Shown here piece by piece: positions 54,257 to 62,849 of a stretch of 64,000 nucleotides of DNA. The position numbers and the translations under genes are program-made. Positions within the stretch are counted from its first letter, which is position 1; each line of letters opens with the position of its first letter. Source of the stretch: Parerythrobacter_A sp963761775 (GTDB lineage: Bacteria; Pseudomonadota; Alphaproteobacteria; Sphingomonadales; Sphingomonadaceae); assembly GCA_963761775.1 (NCBI GenBank), contig CAVXIF010000005.1:62001-126000 (forward strand). Direction: 5' to 3'. The notes beneath the pieces were generated by a model, which was not told where the DNA came from, made no database searches, and saw only the letters and a program-made list of their open reading frames with translations.

Positions 54257-55419
54257 TCTACCGCCTTCGCCGTATCGGCGATCCACCCGCCGCCCAGCAC
54301 GCGCTCTCCGGCATAGATCACCGCCGCCTGTCCCGGCGAGACACCGTATTCGGGCGTGTCGAAATGCAGCGTGCAGGCCGCGTTCTCGCCGAACGGCCCG
54401 TCCAGCGTAACCGGCACCGGCTTGGCCAGCGAGCGGACCTTGGCGGTCAGCGGCCCATTGGGAAGCGGCCCGATCCGGTTGGTCTCGACCAGCCCGACCG
54501 ACGCCACCGCCAGCATCCGGCGCGGTCCGACCCGCACCTCGGCCCGCGCGGCGTCGATACCGGTCACGTAAAGCGGTTCCGGCTGCCCGCCGATATCCAG
54601 CCCGCGCCGCTGGCCCACGGTGAAATGCACGATGCCGCGATGCGTGCCCAGCGTCTCGCCCGTAACGGCATGGACGATATCGCCCGCCCGCGCGCCTTCG
54701 GGCCGCAGCGATTTCACGATCTTCGCGTAATCGCCATCGGGCACGAAGCAAATGTCCTGGCTGTCGGGCTTGGCCGCGTTGCGCAGGCCTGCCGCTTCCG
54801 CCAGTTCGCGGACCTGCGACTTGGGCAGGCCGCCCAGCGGAAAGCGCAGGAAATCGAGCTGCGCCTCGGTGGTGCCGTACATGAAATAGGACTGGTCGCG
54901 CGCCGGATCGAGCGCGCGGTGCAGTTCCGCCCCCGCCGCGCCCGATACGCGCTGCACATAATGCCCGGTTGCAAGGCAATCGGCATCCAGCTCACGCGCC
55001 ATCCGCAGCAGGTCGGTGAATTTCGGCCCCATGTTGCAGCGGATGCAGGGGACAGGCGTGCGGCCCGCGAGGTAATCGTCGGCAAACTGGTCGACCACCT
55101 CGTCGCGAAAGGCGCTTTCGTGGTCGAACACGTAATGCGCGATGCCGAGCCGGTCCGAGACGGCGCGCGCATCGTCGATATCGTCGCCGGCGCAGCACGC
55201 GCCCTTGCGCCCCGTCGCCGCGCCGTAATCGAACAGTTGCAGGGTGATGCCGATCACTTCGGCACCGCTTTGCGCGGCCAGTGCGGCGACCACCGACGAA
55301 TCGACCCCGCCCGACATCGCCACCACGATCCGCGCCTCGGCTGCCGGTTTGCCAAGATCGAACAGGGCAGCGGCGTCGGTCGCATCTCGGGTAGGGGAGG
55401 GGGCGGTCATGTCCTGCAT
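54223..55419 (-). CDS. mnmA: tRNA 2-thiouridine(34) synthase MnmA
   Basis: Thiolates the wobble uridine of Lys, Glu and Gln tRNAs, complementing MnmE/MnmG. 398 aa. PP-loop AMSGGVDSSV near residue 35, catalytic Cys in PCIRCNMGPKF and SQDICFVPDGDY, and GTHRGIVHFTVGQRRGL are characteristic. Start could be Met1 or Met4. The C-terminus overlaps the small hypothetical gene convergently by 34 bp. Confidence 0.96.
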   Translation of the reverse strand: MQDMTAPSPTRDATDAAALFDLGKPAAEARIVVAMSGGVDSSVVAALAAQSGAEVIGITLQLFDYGAATGRKGACCAGDDIDDARAVSDRLGIAHYVFDHESAFRDEVVDQFADDYLAGRTPVPCIRCNMGPKFTDLLRMARELDADCLATGHYVQRVSGAAGAELHRALDPARDQSYFMYGTTEAQLDFLRFPLGGLPKSQVRELAEAAGLRNAAKPDSQDICFVPDGDYAKIVKSLRPEGARAGDIVHAVTGETLGTHRGIVHFTVGQRRGLDIGGQPEPLYVTGIDAARAEVRVGPRRMLAVASVGLVETNRIGPLPNGPLTAKVRSLAKPVPVTLDGPFGENAACTLHFDTPEYGVSPGQAAVIYAGERVLGGGWIADTAKAVDYSDQVSSTHP

Positions 55420-55528
55420 GGCACCTTCCTATAGGCGCGCCCGATCTGCGACGCCACCACGCGCATCCTAACACCGCGTAAATTGCGGCTTTACCCCTTC
55501 TTGACCTGTCGTCCCTATTGCCGCTCTC

Positions 55529-55921
55529 ATGTTGGAAAGCACACCCTTTGATATTTCCTGTGGCCAAGGCGCCCAAAGCCCCTTGCCGGACGATGCCCGC
55601 GACGGCGCCCGGGACAACACGCCGCTGCGTCCGCTGGACTGGGCGGACCTGTCGGCGCGATTCGCGGCTGCACGGGATCTGCGGCGGGTGTTGCCCTCCG
55701 CGCGCCCCGGTGTGGATGCGACCACGGCAAGCTTCGGGCGGCTCGCCGCCGCGAATCACATCGCCGGGCCGCAGACCGTTAACACCGCAGCACGAACCGT
55801 TAACCAGTCCGCTTCAGCCGATGGCAAACCCGCCGCGCCAAACCCGACGACACCGGACCGGCACATCGCCGTGTCCGGATCGACGACAACCTTCAATGGG
55901 GAAGGCGGGAGGGACCGATGA
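55529..55921 (+). CDS. Hypothetical protein upstream of sciP
   Basis: 130 aa, soluble, no signal peptide. The block PLRPLDWADLSARFAAARDLRRVLPS looks conserved and helical; the rest is Ala/Thr/Pro-rich and probably disordered. No family function recognised. It overlaps the sciP start by 4 bp (ATGA), so it is in one operon with sciP. Two ACCGTTAAC repeats (55775 and 55796) lie inside it. Confidence 0.6.
   Translation: MLESTPFDISCGQGAQSPLPDDARDGARDNTPLRPLDWADLSARFAAARDLRRVLPSARPGVDATTASFGRLAAANHIAGPQTVNTAARTVNQSASADGKPAAPNPTTPDRHIAVSGSTTTFNGEGGRDR
55775..55804. promoter_or_regulatory. Two ACCGTTAAC direct repeats, 21 bp apart, upstream of sciP
   Basis: ACCGTTAAC at 55775-55783 and 55796-55804. 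Each contains GTTAAC, resembling CtrA half-sites (TTAACC type), spaced two helical turns apart. They lie 115-144 bp before the sciP start. CtrA binding is a hypothesis only. Confidence 0.3.
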
Positions 55922-56217
55922 TCGAGAACCAGAAAATCCGTCCCGCACAGGTAATCGGCCCGCTGGGCGAGCCGCTGACGGTGGACGACTTGCCCGCACC
56001 CAGCACCAAACGCTGGGTCGTGCGACGCAAGGCGGAGGTTGTCGCGGCGGTCAATGGCGGGCTGCTGACCATCGACGAAGTGCTGGAACGCTACGGGCTT
56101 ACGCTGGAGGAGTTCGCATCCTGGCAGCGGTCGGTAGACCGGTCCGGCATGAAGGGCCTGCGCGTCACCCGCATCCAGCATTACCGCGACCTCTACGAAC
56201 GCCAGCTGAAATATTAA
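55918..56217 (+). CDS. sciP: SciP-type CtrA inhibitor (DUF1153)
   Basis: In Caulobacter SciP binds DNA and blocks CtrA-activated genes in the cell cycle (established). This 99-aa protein matches DUF1153: VDDLPAPSTKRWVVRRKAEVVAAVNGGLLTIDEVLERYGLTLEEFASWQRSVDR with the helix-turn-helix, then GLRVTRIQHYRDLYERQLKY. It overlaps the upstream hypothetical gene. Together with ParABS and TrcR it makes the window rich in cell-cycle genes. Confidence 0.93.
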   Translation: MIENQKIRPAQVIGPLGEPLTVDDLPAPSTKRWVVRRKAEVVAAVNGGLLTIDEVLERYGLTLEEFASWQRSVDRSGMKGLRVTRIQHYRDLYERQLKY

Positions 56218-56288
56218 CATTCACGCAGGTTCTTCGGGAACCCTTCCTGCTGGGTGCCGTTTAGGCGGCAATCAACAGGAGGAATATT

Positions 56289-56555
56289 ATGGGTTGGATT
56301 ATCGCAATTATCGTCGGCGGCGTCGCCGGTTGGCTCGCCAGCATGGTCATGGGGCGTGATGCCTCGATGGGCATTTTCTGGAATGTCGTGGTCGGTATCA
56401 TCGGTTCGGTGCTGGGCAATGTCATTGCAAATGCACTGTTCGACATTGGGGGCTCCATTCAGGAATTCTCGCTTACCGGGCTGATCATCGCCTTTGTCGG
56501 CGCGGTCGTGCTGCTCGGCATCATGAACCTGATCCAGCGCGGTCGGGTACGCTAA
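56289..56555 (+). CDS. GlsB/YeaQ/YmgE family stress-response membrane protein
   Basis: 88 aa with three short membrane segments. MGWIIAIIVGGVAGWLASMVMGRD, NVVVGIIGSVLGN and LIIAFVGAVVLLGIMNLIQRG are the transglycosylase-associated (Gly-rich) family pattern. A strong ribosome binding site AGGAGG (56277-56282) sits 6 bp before the ATG. It is followed by an intrinsic terminator. General stress role inferred. Confidence 0.92.
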   Translation: MGWIIAIIVGGVAGWLASMVMGRDASMGIFWNVVVGIIGSVLGNVIANALFDIGGSIQEFSLTGLIIAFVGAVVLLGIMNLIQRGRVR

Positions 56556-56616
56556 CCGACTGATTGCCTTGCGGCATGGTGTAAAACCTTGCCGCAGCGC
56601 AACGAAATCATGCATA

Positions 56617-56649
56617 GGGCGTCGCAACCACGGGTTGCGGCGCCCTTTT
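56617..56649 (+). terminator. Rho-independent terminator after the GlsB-like gene
   Basis: GGGCG-T-CGCAACC pairs with GGTTGCG-G-CGCCC (13-bp stem counting a T-G wobble) around a 3-nt loop, followed by TTTT. It lies 62 bp after the GlsB-like stop and ends that transcript before the RND operon. Confidence 0.85.
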
Positions 56650-56751
56650 GTATATTGGTATGGTGCAGGCGAGCGCCGTATCTCGTCGGAACGCCATGTC
56701 GTCCGTCGATACGCTTGCGGCATGCAGGGTTGGTTCGGCTATGCGCCCCCA

Positions 56752-56782
56752 TTGAGGTTGGTGATATAGTAGTGTAATACAC
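56752..56782 (+). promoter_or_regulatory. Candidate promoter with overlapping palindromic operator for the RND operon
   Basis: TTGAGG (56752-56757), 17-bp spacer and TAATAC (56775-56780) form a possible promoter, 60 bp before the adaptor gene. GTGTAATACAC (56772-56782) is a perfect odd palindrome overlapping the -10, as repressor sites of efflux pumps often do. No TetR gene is in view. Confidence 0.35.
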
Positions 56783-56839
56783 CGTTTCACGTTCGGGCGC
56801 ACGAATGGCGATCCGTATCGGGCACAAAAAGGGCAGGCG

Positions 56840-58027
56840 ATGAATTACGAAACCAGCGTCAGCGCCGAAACCGCCGAACGCTACGGCATGGCGACTGCTG
56901 TCGACCGGACCGGGCGTACGGGCAATAGCCGCCTCTGGCTCATCGTCCTCGCCTTTCTCGGTGCCGTGCTTGGCGTTGGCGCATGGCTGTATTTCAGCGC
57001 GGCCGGCGCTGCGGACGATGGCGACGGGCGCGAGGACCAGGCCCCCGTCATCAGCGTGATATCGCCCGGTGCCGCGACCGTGGAAGGCGAAATTTCCGCG
57101 ACCGGCACGCTGTCCGCGCGGCGCGAATTGCCGGTCGGCATCGCGGGCGAGGGCGGTCGCGTCGTCAGCGTCCCGGTCGATGCGGGCAGCTGGGTGCGCG
57201 CCGGACAGGTGCTGGCGGTGATAGACCGCTCGGTACAGAACCAGCAGGCGGCCAGCGCCCGTGCGCAGATCGACGTGGCGCGCGCCGATGCCAGCCTGGC
57301 CCAGTCCAATCTCGACCGCGCGCTGCAACTGGTCGATCGCGGCTTTATTTCGAAGGCCGATGTGGATCGCCTGACCGCCACCCGCGACGCTGCCGCGGCG
57401 CGCGTCACCGTGGCGCGGGCGCAGGCGAACGAATTGCAGGCGCGCAATGCCCGCCTCAACGTGGTCGCCCCTGCGGCAGGGCTGGTGCTGGAACGCAGCG
57501 TGGAGCCGGGGCAAGTCGTTTCGGGGGGCAGTGGCCCGCTGTTCCGCATCGCGCGCGGCGGCGAGATGGAGCTGAACGCGCAGTTGAGCGAAACCGATCT
57601 GGCGCGCATTTCCACGGGTGTCTCGGCGACGGTGCTTCCGGCGGGTACGGAGAAACGCTTCACCGGGCAGATCTGGCAGATTGCGCCCATTATCGATGCG
57701 CAGAACCGGCAGGGCGTGGCGCGAATTTCGCTGCCCTATGCCGCCGAACTGCGCCCCGGCGGTTTTGCCACCGCCATCATCAGCAGCGGGACCGTCGTCG
57801 CCCCCGTCCTGCCCGAATCCGCGATCCTGTCGGATGCGCAGGGCAGCTATGTCTATATCATCGGCCCCGACAACACGGCGCAGCGCCGCGCGGTCGAAAC
57901 CGGCATGGTCACGAGTGAGGGCGTCACCATTGCCAGCGGCCTGTCTGGCACCGAGCAGGTGGTGCTGCGCGCGGGCGGCTTCCTGACCGAAGGCGAAACG
58001 GTCAAACCGCGTCGCCAGAAGCAATAG
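56840..58027 (+). CDS. Efflux RND transporter periplasmic adaptor subunit (membrane fusion protein)
   Basis: 395 aa. Membrane anchor at about residues 30-55 (LWLIVLAFLGAVLGVGAWLYF), lipoyl-like halves (GEISATGTLSARRELPVGIAGEGGRV and LNVVAPAAGLVLERSVEPGQVV), a coiled-coil hairpin (SARAQIDVARADASLAQSNLDRALQ), and the barrel domain. It links the inner-membrane pump to an outer-membrane channel, which is not encoded here. The permease starts 15 bp downstream. Confidence 0.93.
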   Translation: MNYETSVSAETAERYGMATAVDRTGRTGNSRLWLIVLAFLGAVLGVGAWLYFSAAGAADDGDGREDQAPVISVISPGAATVEGEISATGTLSARRELPVGIAGEGGRVVSVPVDAGSWVRAGQVLAVIDRSVQNQQAASARAQIDVARADASLAQSNLDRALQLVDRGFISKADVDRLTATRDAAAARVTVARAQANELQARNARLNVVAPAAGLVLERSVEPGQVVSGGSGPLFRIARGGEMELNAQLSETDLARISTGVSATVLPAGTEKRFTGQIWQIAPIIDAQNRQGVARISLPYAAELRPGGFATAIISSGTVVAPVLPESAILSDAQGSYVYIIGPDNTAQRRAVETGMVTSEGVTIASGLSGTEQVVLRAGGFLTEGETVKPRRQKQ

Positions 58028-58042
58028 GCGGGGGCGCCCGAC

Positions 58043-61000
58043 ATGGACTTCCGCAATATCTCCGCCTGGTCGATCCGCAACCCGGTGATTCCGCTGGTGT
58101 TTTTCACCGCATTGCTGTTCGCGGGCATCCTCAGCTTCCTGCGCATGGATGTGGTCAATAATCCGGACATCGAGTTTCCGGCGGTCAATGTCTCCATTTC
58201 GCAACCCGGCGCCGCGCCGTCCGAAATCGAGAACCAGATCACGCAGAACGTGGAATCGGCGGTGCGGTCGATCAACGGCGTGAAATCGATCAATTCCACC
58301 GCGCGCGAAAGCAATTCCAACACCTTCATCGAGTTTGAAATCGGCATCGATCCCAACGATGCCGTCTCCGAGGTCAAGACCGCCATCGACGGGGTGCGCG
58401 GCAGCCTGCCCGACGGCATTCTCGAACCGCGCATCTCGAAGGAAGACATTTCGGGCGGCTTCCTGGCGATTTTCGCGGTCGAAGCCGACGACATGACGAT
58501 CGAGCAGCTGAGCTGGTTCATCGACGATACCGTCGCCAAGTCGCTGCTGTCGGTCGAAGGCATGGCGCAGGTCGATCGCTTCGCCGGTGTCGACCGCGAG
58601 ATCGAGGTCATTCTCGACCTGCAGCGCATGCAGGCGTTCGGTGTCACTGCCAGCCAGGTGAACGGCGTGCTGCGGCAGACCAATATCGATGCAGCCGGCG
58701 GTGCGACCGAAGTGGGCGGCACGCGCCAGTCGGTCCGCGTGCTGGGCAACAGCGCGTCCGCCTATGAGCTGTCGCAGAAGCAGATTTCGCTGGGCGGCGG
58801 CAATACCATCAAGCTGGCCGATATCGCCACCGTGCGCGACGGCTTCAGCGAACGCACCTCCATCAGCAAGGTGCGCGGCAAGGAAGTGGTGAATTTCGCC
58901 ATGAGCCGCGCCAAGGGCGCCTCCGACCTCAGCACATTCGAAGCGGCGCTGGAGAAAATCGAGGAGATCGAGGCCGACAATCCGGGCGTGCAGTTCCTGC
59001 CGCTGTTCAACACGGTCAAATATACCGAGGAGCAGTATCAAAGCTCGCTGTTCGCGATGGGCGAGGGCGCGCTGCTGGCAGTGGTGGTGGTGTTCTTCTT
59101 CCTGCGCGACTGGCGCGCGACGATGATATCCGCCGTCGCCATTCCGCTCTCCGCCATCCCGACCTTCTGGTTCATGGACCTGATCGGGTTCAACCTGAAC
59201 CAGCTGTCGCTGCTGGCGCTGGGGCTGGTCGCGGGGGTGCTGGTGGACGATGCCATCGTGGAGATCGAGAACATCGTGCGGCACATGCGGATGGGCAAAT
59301 CCGCCTATCAGGCCAGCATCGATGCCGCCGACGAGATCGGCCTGCCGGTGGTGGCGACATCGTTCTGCATCGTCGCGGTGTTCCTGCCCGTCGGCCTGAT
59401 GCCGGGCATTGCCGGACAGTTTTTCAAGAATTTCGGCATCACCGTGGTCATCGCAGTGCTGATGAGCCTGGCCGTCGCGCGCATGATCACGCCGATGCTG
59501 GCGGCGTATTTCCTGAAAGCGCACGGCCATGCCGAACATGGCGAGGGGCGGATGATGGACCGTTATCTCGGCGTGCTGCGCTGGTCGCTGGACCGTGGCG
59601 GGATGCATGCGCGGCGCGCAGGGCTGACGCCGCCGCGCCATCGTTTCATCTATTCCGTGTGCGCGTTCCTCGTCCTGCTGGCGATGATCGCGGTGCCCGG
59701 CATTGCGGCGGTCCAGCTGTTCGGCTTCTTGTCCGAACTCGATATTCCCGGCACTATCGGCGGCGCGGTGTCGAGCGCGGAGGGATCGTCCGCCGCTTCT
59801 GTCGTATCCAAATTCTTCGAAGTCGTGCAGCTGTGTCTCGTCCTCGCCGTCGGCTTCGTTGTCGGTTGGCTGGTGCTCAAGGCAATCGGCCTGCCGTGGC
59901 GCATGATCGGCGGCAGCGTCGGCAATGGCTGGCGCTGGCTCGAAGCACGGTTCTACGACCATCGCGCGTGGATGCTGATGGTCGGTTATTTTTCCTTTAT
60001 CGCGACCGTCCTGCTGTTTAGCGCGGTGCCGAGCCAGTTCCAGCCGACCATCGACGACGACAATTCGCGCGTGCAGATCGACATGGTGCCCGGCACCACG
60101 CTTGCCTCCACCGAGCGCGTGGCGGACCGGGTGTCCGATATCCTGTACGAACAGCCCGAAGTCGAACGCGCCCTGACGCGGGTGCGCGAAGGCAACGGCA
60201 CGATCTACATCACGCTGGCCGACGACCGCGAGAAAACATCCATCGAGTTCGAGCGCGACCTCGCGCCACAGCTGGCGACCATTCCCGATGCACGCGTGCG
60301 GTTCCAGTCGCAGTCGGGCGGGTTCGGCAGCGGGCGCGACATGACCGTGATGCTGGCCGGGTCCGACCCCGCTTTGCTGGAAAGTACGGCGGCGACGCTG
60401 GTCGAACAGATGAAGGGGCTGAATACGCTGGTCGCGCCGCGCATCGATGCGGACATCAACCGCCCCGAAATCATCATCACCCCGCGCGCCGACCTTGCCG
60501 CCGAGCTGGGCGTGACGACCGCCGCGCTGAGCCAGACGATCCGCATCGCCACGCTGGGCGAGATCGAGCAGAATGCCGCCAAGTTCTCGCTGTCCGACCG
60601 GCAGATTCCGATCCGCGTCAAACTGCCCGAATCCAGCCGCGAATCGCTGACCACAATCGAGAACCTTCCGGTGCCGACCGCCAATGGTGGCAGCGTGCCG
60701 CTGTCGCGCGTGGCCGCCGTCAGCTTCGGCTCCGGCCCGACAACGATCCAGCGATACAACCAGAACCGCCGCGTGCTGGTGGGGGCCGACCTTGCGCCCG
60801 ATATCGTCAAGGGCACCGCGCAGGAACAGATCGACGCGCTGCCCATCCTGGACAACCTGCCGCAAGGCGTCATCCGCGATGTTGTGGGCGAGGATGAATG
60901 GCAGGCGGAACTGATGACCAATCTCGGCATCGCCATCATCGCCGGCGTGCTGCTGGTCTTCGCCACGCTGGTGCTGCTTTACAAGCGGCTGATGAGCCCG

Positions 61001-61564
61001 CTGGTCAACATGACCTCGCTCGCGCTCGCGCCGCTGGGCGGCATCCTGCTGATCTGGCTGGTCGGGCAGGCGCAATCCATGCCGGTCTTCATCGGCATCC
61101 TGCTGCTGCTCGGCATCGTGTCGAAAAACTCGATCCTGCTGATAGATTTCGCCATCGAGGAGATGGAACGCGGCACCGAGAAATACGCCGCCATCATGGA
61201 TGCGGGCCACAAGCGCGCACAGCCCATCGTGATGACCACGGTGGCGATGACGGCGGGCATGGTGCCGACCGCGCTGTCGCTGTCGGGCGACGGTGCGTGG
61301 CGCGCGCCGATGGGTACGGTGGTGATCGGCGGACTGATCCTGTCCACTGTGCTGACGCTGCTGATCGTGCCTGCCGGGTTCAGCCTCGCCGACGGACTGG
61401 AGCGGCGTGTCGGCCCGTGGATGCGCGGCAAGTTCCTCACCTATCGCCCCGGTGACGAGACAGGTGAAACGGTGCCGCAACAGCCACAGCGCGCACCCGT
61501 ACAGCCCGCCACCCGCAAGACTTCGCCGGGCGGCACCGCACCCGACGGCCTGCCCGCCGAGTGA
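58043..61564 (+). CDS. Efflux RND transporter permease subunit (with extra membrane insert)
   Basis: 1173-aa proton-driven pump, about 110-120 residues longer than usual. The N-terminal half has NPVIPLVFFTALLFAGILSFLRMDVVNNPD, the porter domains, and TM4 with GLVAGVLVDDAIVEIENI (the proton-relay Asp pair). Between TM6 and TM7 (about residues 515-645) is an insert with two extra hydrophobic segments (YSVCAFLVLLAMIAVPGIAA and VQLCLVLAVGFVVGWLVL). The C-terminal half is normal, with LLGIVSKNSILLIDFA. GTGA overlap with the DUF445 gene follows. Confidence 0.93.
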   Translation: MDFRNISAWSIRNPVIPLVFFTALLFAGILSFLRMDVVNNPDIEFPAVNVSISQPGAAPSEIENQITQNVESAVRSINGVKSINSTARESNSNTFIEFEIGIDPNDAVSEVKTAIDGVRGSLPDGILEPRISKEDISGGFLAIFAVEADDMTIEQLSWFIDDTVAKSLLSVEGMAQVDRFAGVDREIEVILDLQRMQAFGVTASQVNGVLRQTNIDAAGGATEVGGTRQSVRVLGNSASAYELSQKQISLGGGNTIKLADIATVRDGFSERTSISKVRGKEVVNFAMSRAKGASDLSTFEAALEKIEEIEADNPGVQFLPLFNTVKYTEEQYQSSLFAMGEGALLAVVVVFFFLRDWRATMISAVAIPLSAIPTFWFMDLIGFNLNQLSLLALGLVAGVLVDDAIVEIENIVRHMRMGKSAYQASIDAADEIGLPVVATSFCIVAVFLPVGLMPGIAGQFFKNFGITVVIAVLMSLAVARMITPMLAAYFLKAHGHAEHGEGRMMDRYLGVLRWSLDRGGMHARRAGLTPPRHRFIYSVCAFLVLLAMIAVPGIAAVQLFGFLSELDIPGTIGGAVSSAEGSSAASVVSKFFEVVQLCLVLAVGFVVGWLVLKAIGLPWRMIGGSVGNGWRWLEARFYDHRAWMLMVGYFSFIATVLLFSAVPSQFQPTIDDDNSRVQIDMVPGTTLASTERVADRVSDILYEQPEVERALTRVREGNGTIYITLADDREKTSIEFERDLAPQLATIPDARVRFQSQSGGFGSGRDMTVMLAGSDPALLESTAATLVEQMKGLNTLVAPRIDADINRPEIIITPRADLAAELGVTTAALSQTIRIATLGEIEQNAAKFSLSDRQIPIRVKLPESSRESLTTIENLPVPTANGGSVPLSRVAAVSFGSGPTTIQRYNQNRRVLVGADLAPDIVKGTAQEQIDALPILDNLPQGVIRDVVGEDEWQAELMTNLGIAIIAGVLLVFATLVLLYKRLMSPLVNMTSLALAPLGGILLIWLVGQAQSMPVFIGILLLLGIVSKNSILLIDFAIEEMERGTEKYAAIMDAGHKRAQPIVMTTVAMTAGMVPTALSLSGDGAWRAPMGTVVIGGLILSTVLTLLIVPAGFSLADGLERRVGPWMRGKFLTYRPGDETGETVPQQPQRAPVQPATRKTSPGGTAPDGLPAE

Positions 61565-62814
61565 TCGCCACAGCGGCACCTGTCTCTCCCGATCGCGCCC
61601 GCCAGATGCGCCTGGCGGCGACCGGGATGCTGGCCTTCATGGCCATCGCCTTCGTCGCGACGAAGCAGATGCTCGGCGTGCATCCCGCGTGGGGATACGC
61701 CCATGCCTTTGCGGAGGCGGCGCTGGTGGGCGGACTGGCCGACTGGTTCGCGGTGACGGCGCTGTTCCGCCACCCGCTCGGCATCCCCATCCCGCACACC
61801 GCGATCATCCCGGAAAACAAGGACCGCATCGCCGATACGATGGCGCAATTCCTGCGCGAGAATTTCCTCGTCCCCGCCGTGGTCGCACGGCGCATGGCGG
61901 CCATGAACGTGGCGGGCGCAGCGGGTGAATTCCTGGCCGCGCCGACCGGTGAAACGCGCAGCCGCATCACCGGAGGCGCGGCGGAATTGCTCGCCGAGGT
62001 ACTGGAATCGCTGGACCCGGCCCGGCTCGGCACGCAAGTGCGCGGCGGCATTGCGGCGCAGCTGGCCAAGCTGGAAATCGCGCCGCTGCTGGGCCGGATG
62101 CTGGAAAACGCGATTGCGGATCGCAGCCATCTGCCGCTGATGGACGGCCTCATTCGCTGGAGCGGACTGACGCTGGAGGACAACGAGGATACGGTGCGCG
62201 AGATCATCCGCAGCCGCGCCAATGCCGTGCTGCGATGGACCGGGCTGGACGAGCGGCTCTCCGCTTCGGTGCTCGACGGCCTCTATCGCCTGCTCGCCGA
62301 AGTACTGGTGGATCGCGAACATCCGCTGCGCCGCAAGATGGAAGAAGGGCTGGAAACGCTGGCGCATGATTTGCAGCACGACGCGAAGACGCGCGAAAAG
62401 ATCGAAGCGCTGAAACGCGAAATGCTGGAGAACCCCGCGCTGGCGGACTGGTGGATGGGCGTATGGGAGCGCATCCGCCGCTCGCTGATCCGCCGCGCGC
62501 GCGATCCCGAAAGCGCGCTGGGCGGCGAATTGCGCACGACGCTCGCTGAACTGGGCAGTGCGCTCAGCGGCGATGCGCGGCTGCAGAACCAGGTCAACCG
62601 TTTTGCCCGCCGCACCGCAGTGGGCGTCGCAACCCGCTATGGTGACCAAATCGTGCAGCTGGTCTCGGAAACCGTGCGCCGCTGGGACGCCCGCACCCTG
62701 ACCGACCGGGTAGAGGGCGCGGTAGGCCGCGACCTGCAATTCATCCGCATCAACGGCACGCTGGTCGGCGGGCTAGTCGGCATGACGCTGCATTTCGTGA
62801 AGGGGTGGATTTGA
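61561..62814 (+). CDS. DUF445 domain-containing membrane protein
   Basis: 417 aa with GTG start overlapping the permease stop. TM helix near residues 20-40 (LAATGMLAFMAIAFVA), then the conserved GWGYAHAFAEAALVGGLADWFAVTALFRHPLGIPIPHTAIIPENKDRI block of DUF445. Middle region is long amphipathic helices; the C-terminus (GTLVGGLVGMTLHFVKGWI) returns to the membrane. Function unknown. Coupling to the RND pump is suggested by the overlap but not tested. Confidence 0.9.
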   Translation: MIATAAPVSPDRARQMRLAATGMLAFMAIAFVATKQMLGVHPAWGYAHAFAEAALVGGLADWFAVTALFRHPLGIPIPHTAIIPENKDRIADTMAQFLRENFLVPAVVARRMAAMNVAGAAGEFLAAPTGETRSRITGGAAELLAEVLESLDPARLGTQVRGGIAAQLAKLEIAPLLGRMLENAIADRSHLPLMDGLIRWSGLTLEDNEDTVREIIRSRANAVLRWTGLDERLSASVLDGLYRLLAEVLVDREHPLRRKMEEGLETLAHDLQHDAKTREKIEALKREMLENPALADWWMGVWERIRRSLIRRARDPESALGGELRTTLAELGSALSGDARLQNQVNRFARRTAVGVATRYGDQIVQLVSETVRRWDARTLTDRVEGAVGRDLQFIRINGTLVGGLVGMTLHFVKGWI

Positions 62815-62849
62815 AGTAAGGTTTCCTGAAAACGTACTGTGCCGACAGG

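Noticed and set aside
56784..56793. TTTCACGT half of a parS near the RND promoter
   Set aside because: The second half is absent, so it is not a palindrome.
56552..61579. A 1675-codon open frame on the minus strand opposite the RND adaptor and permease
   Set aside because: It mirrors the true genes in a GC-rich antisense frame, has Asp/His/Gln/Arg-rich low-complexity sequence and no family match. Antisense open frames of this kind are common at high GC.
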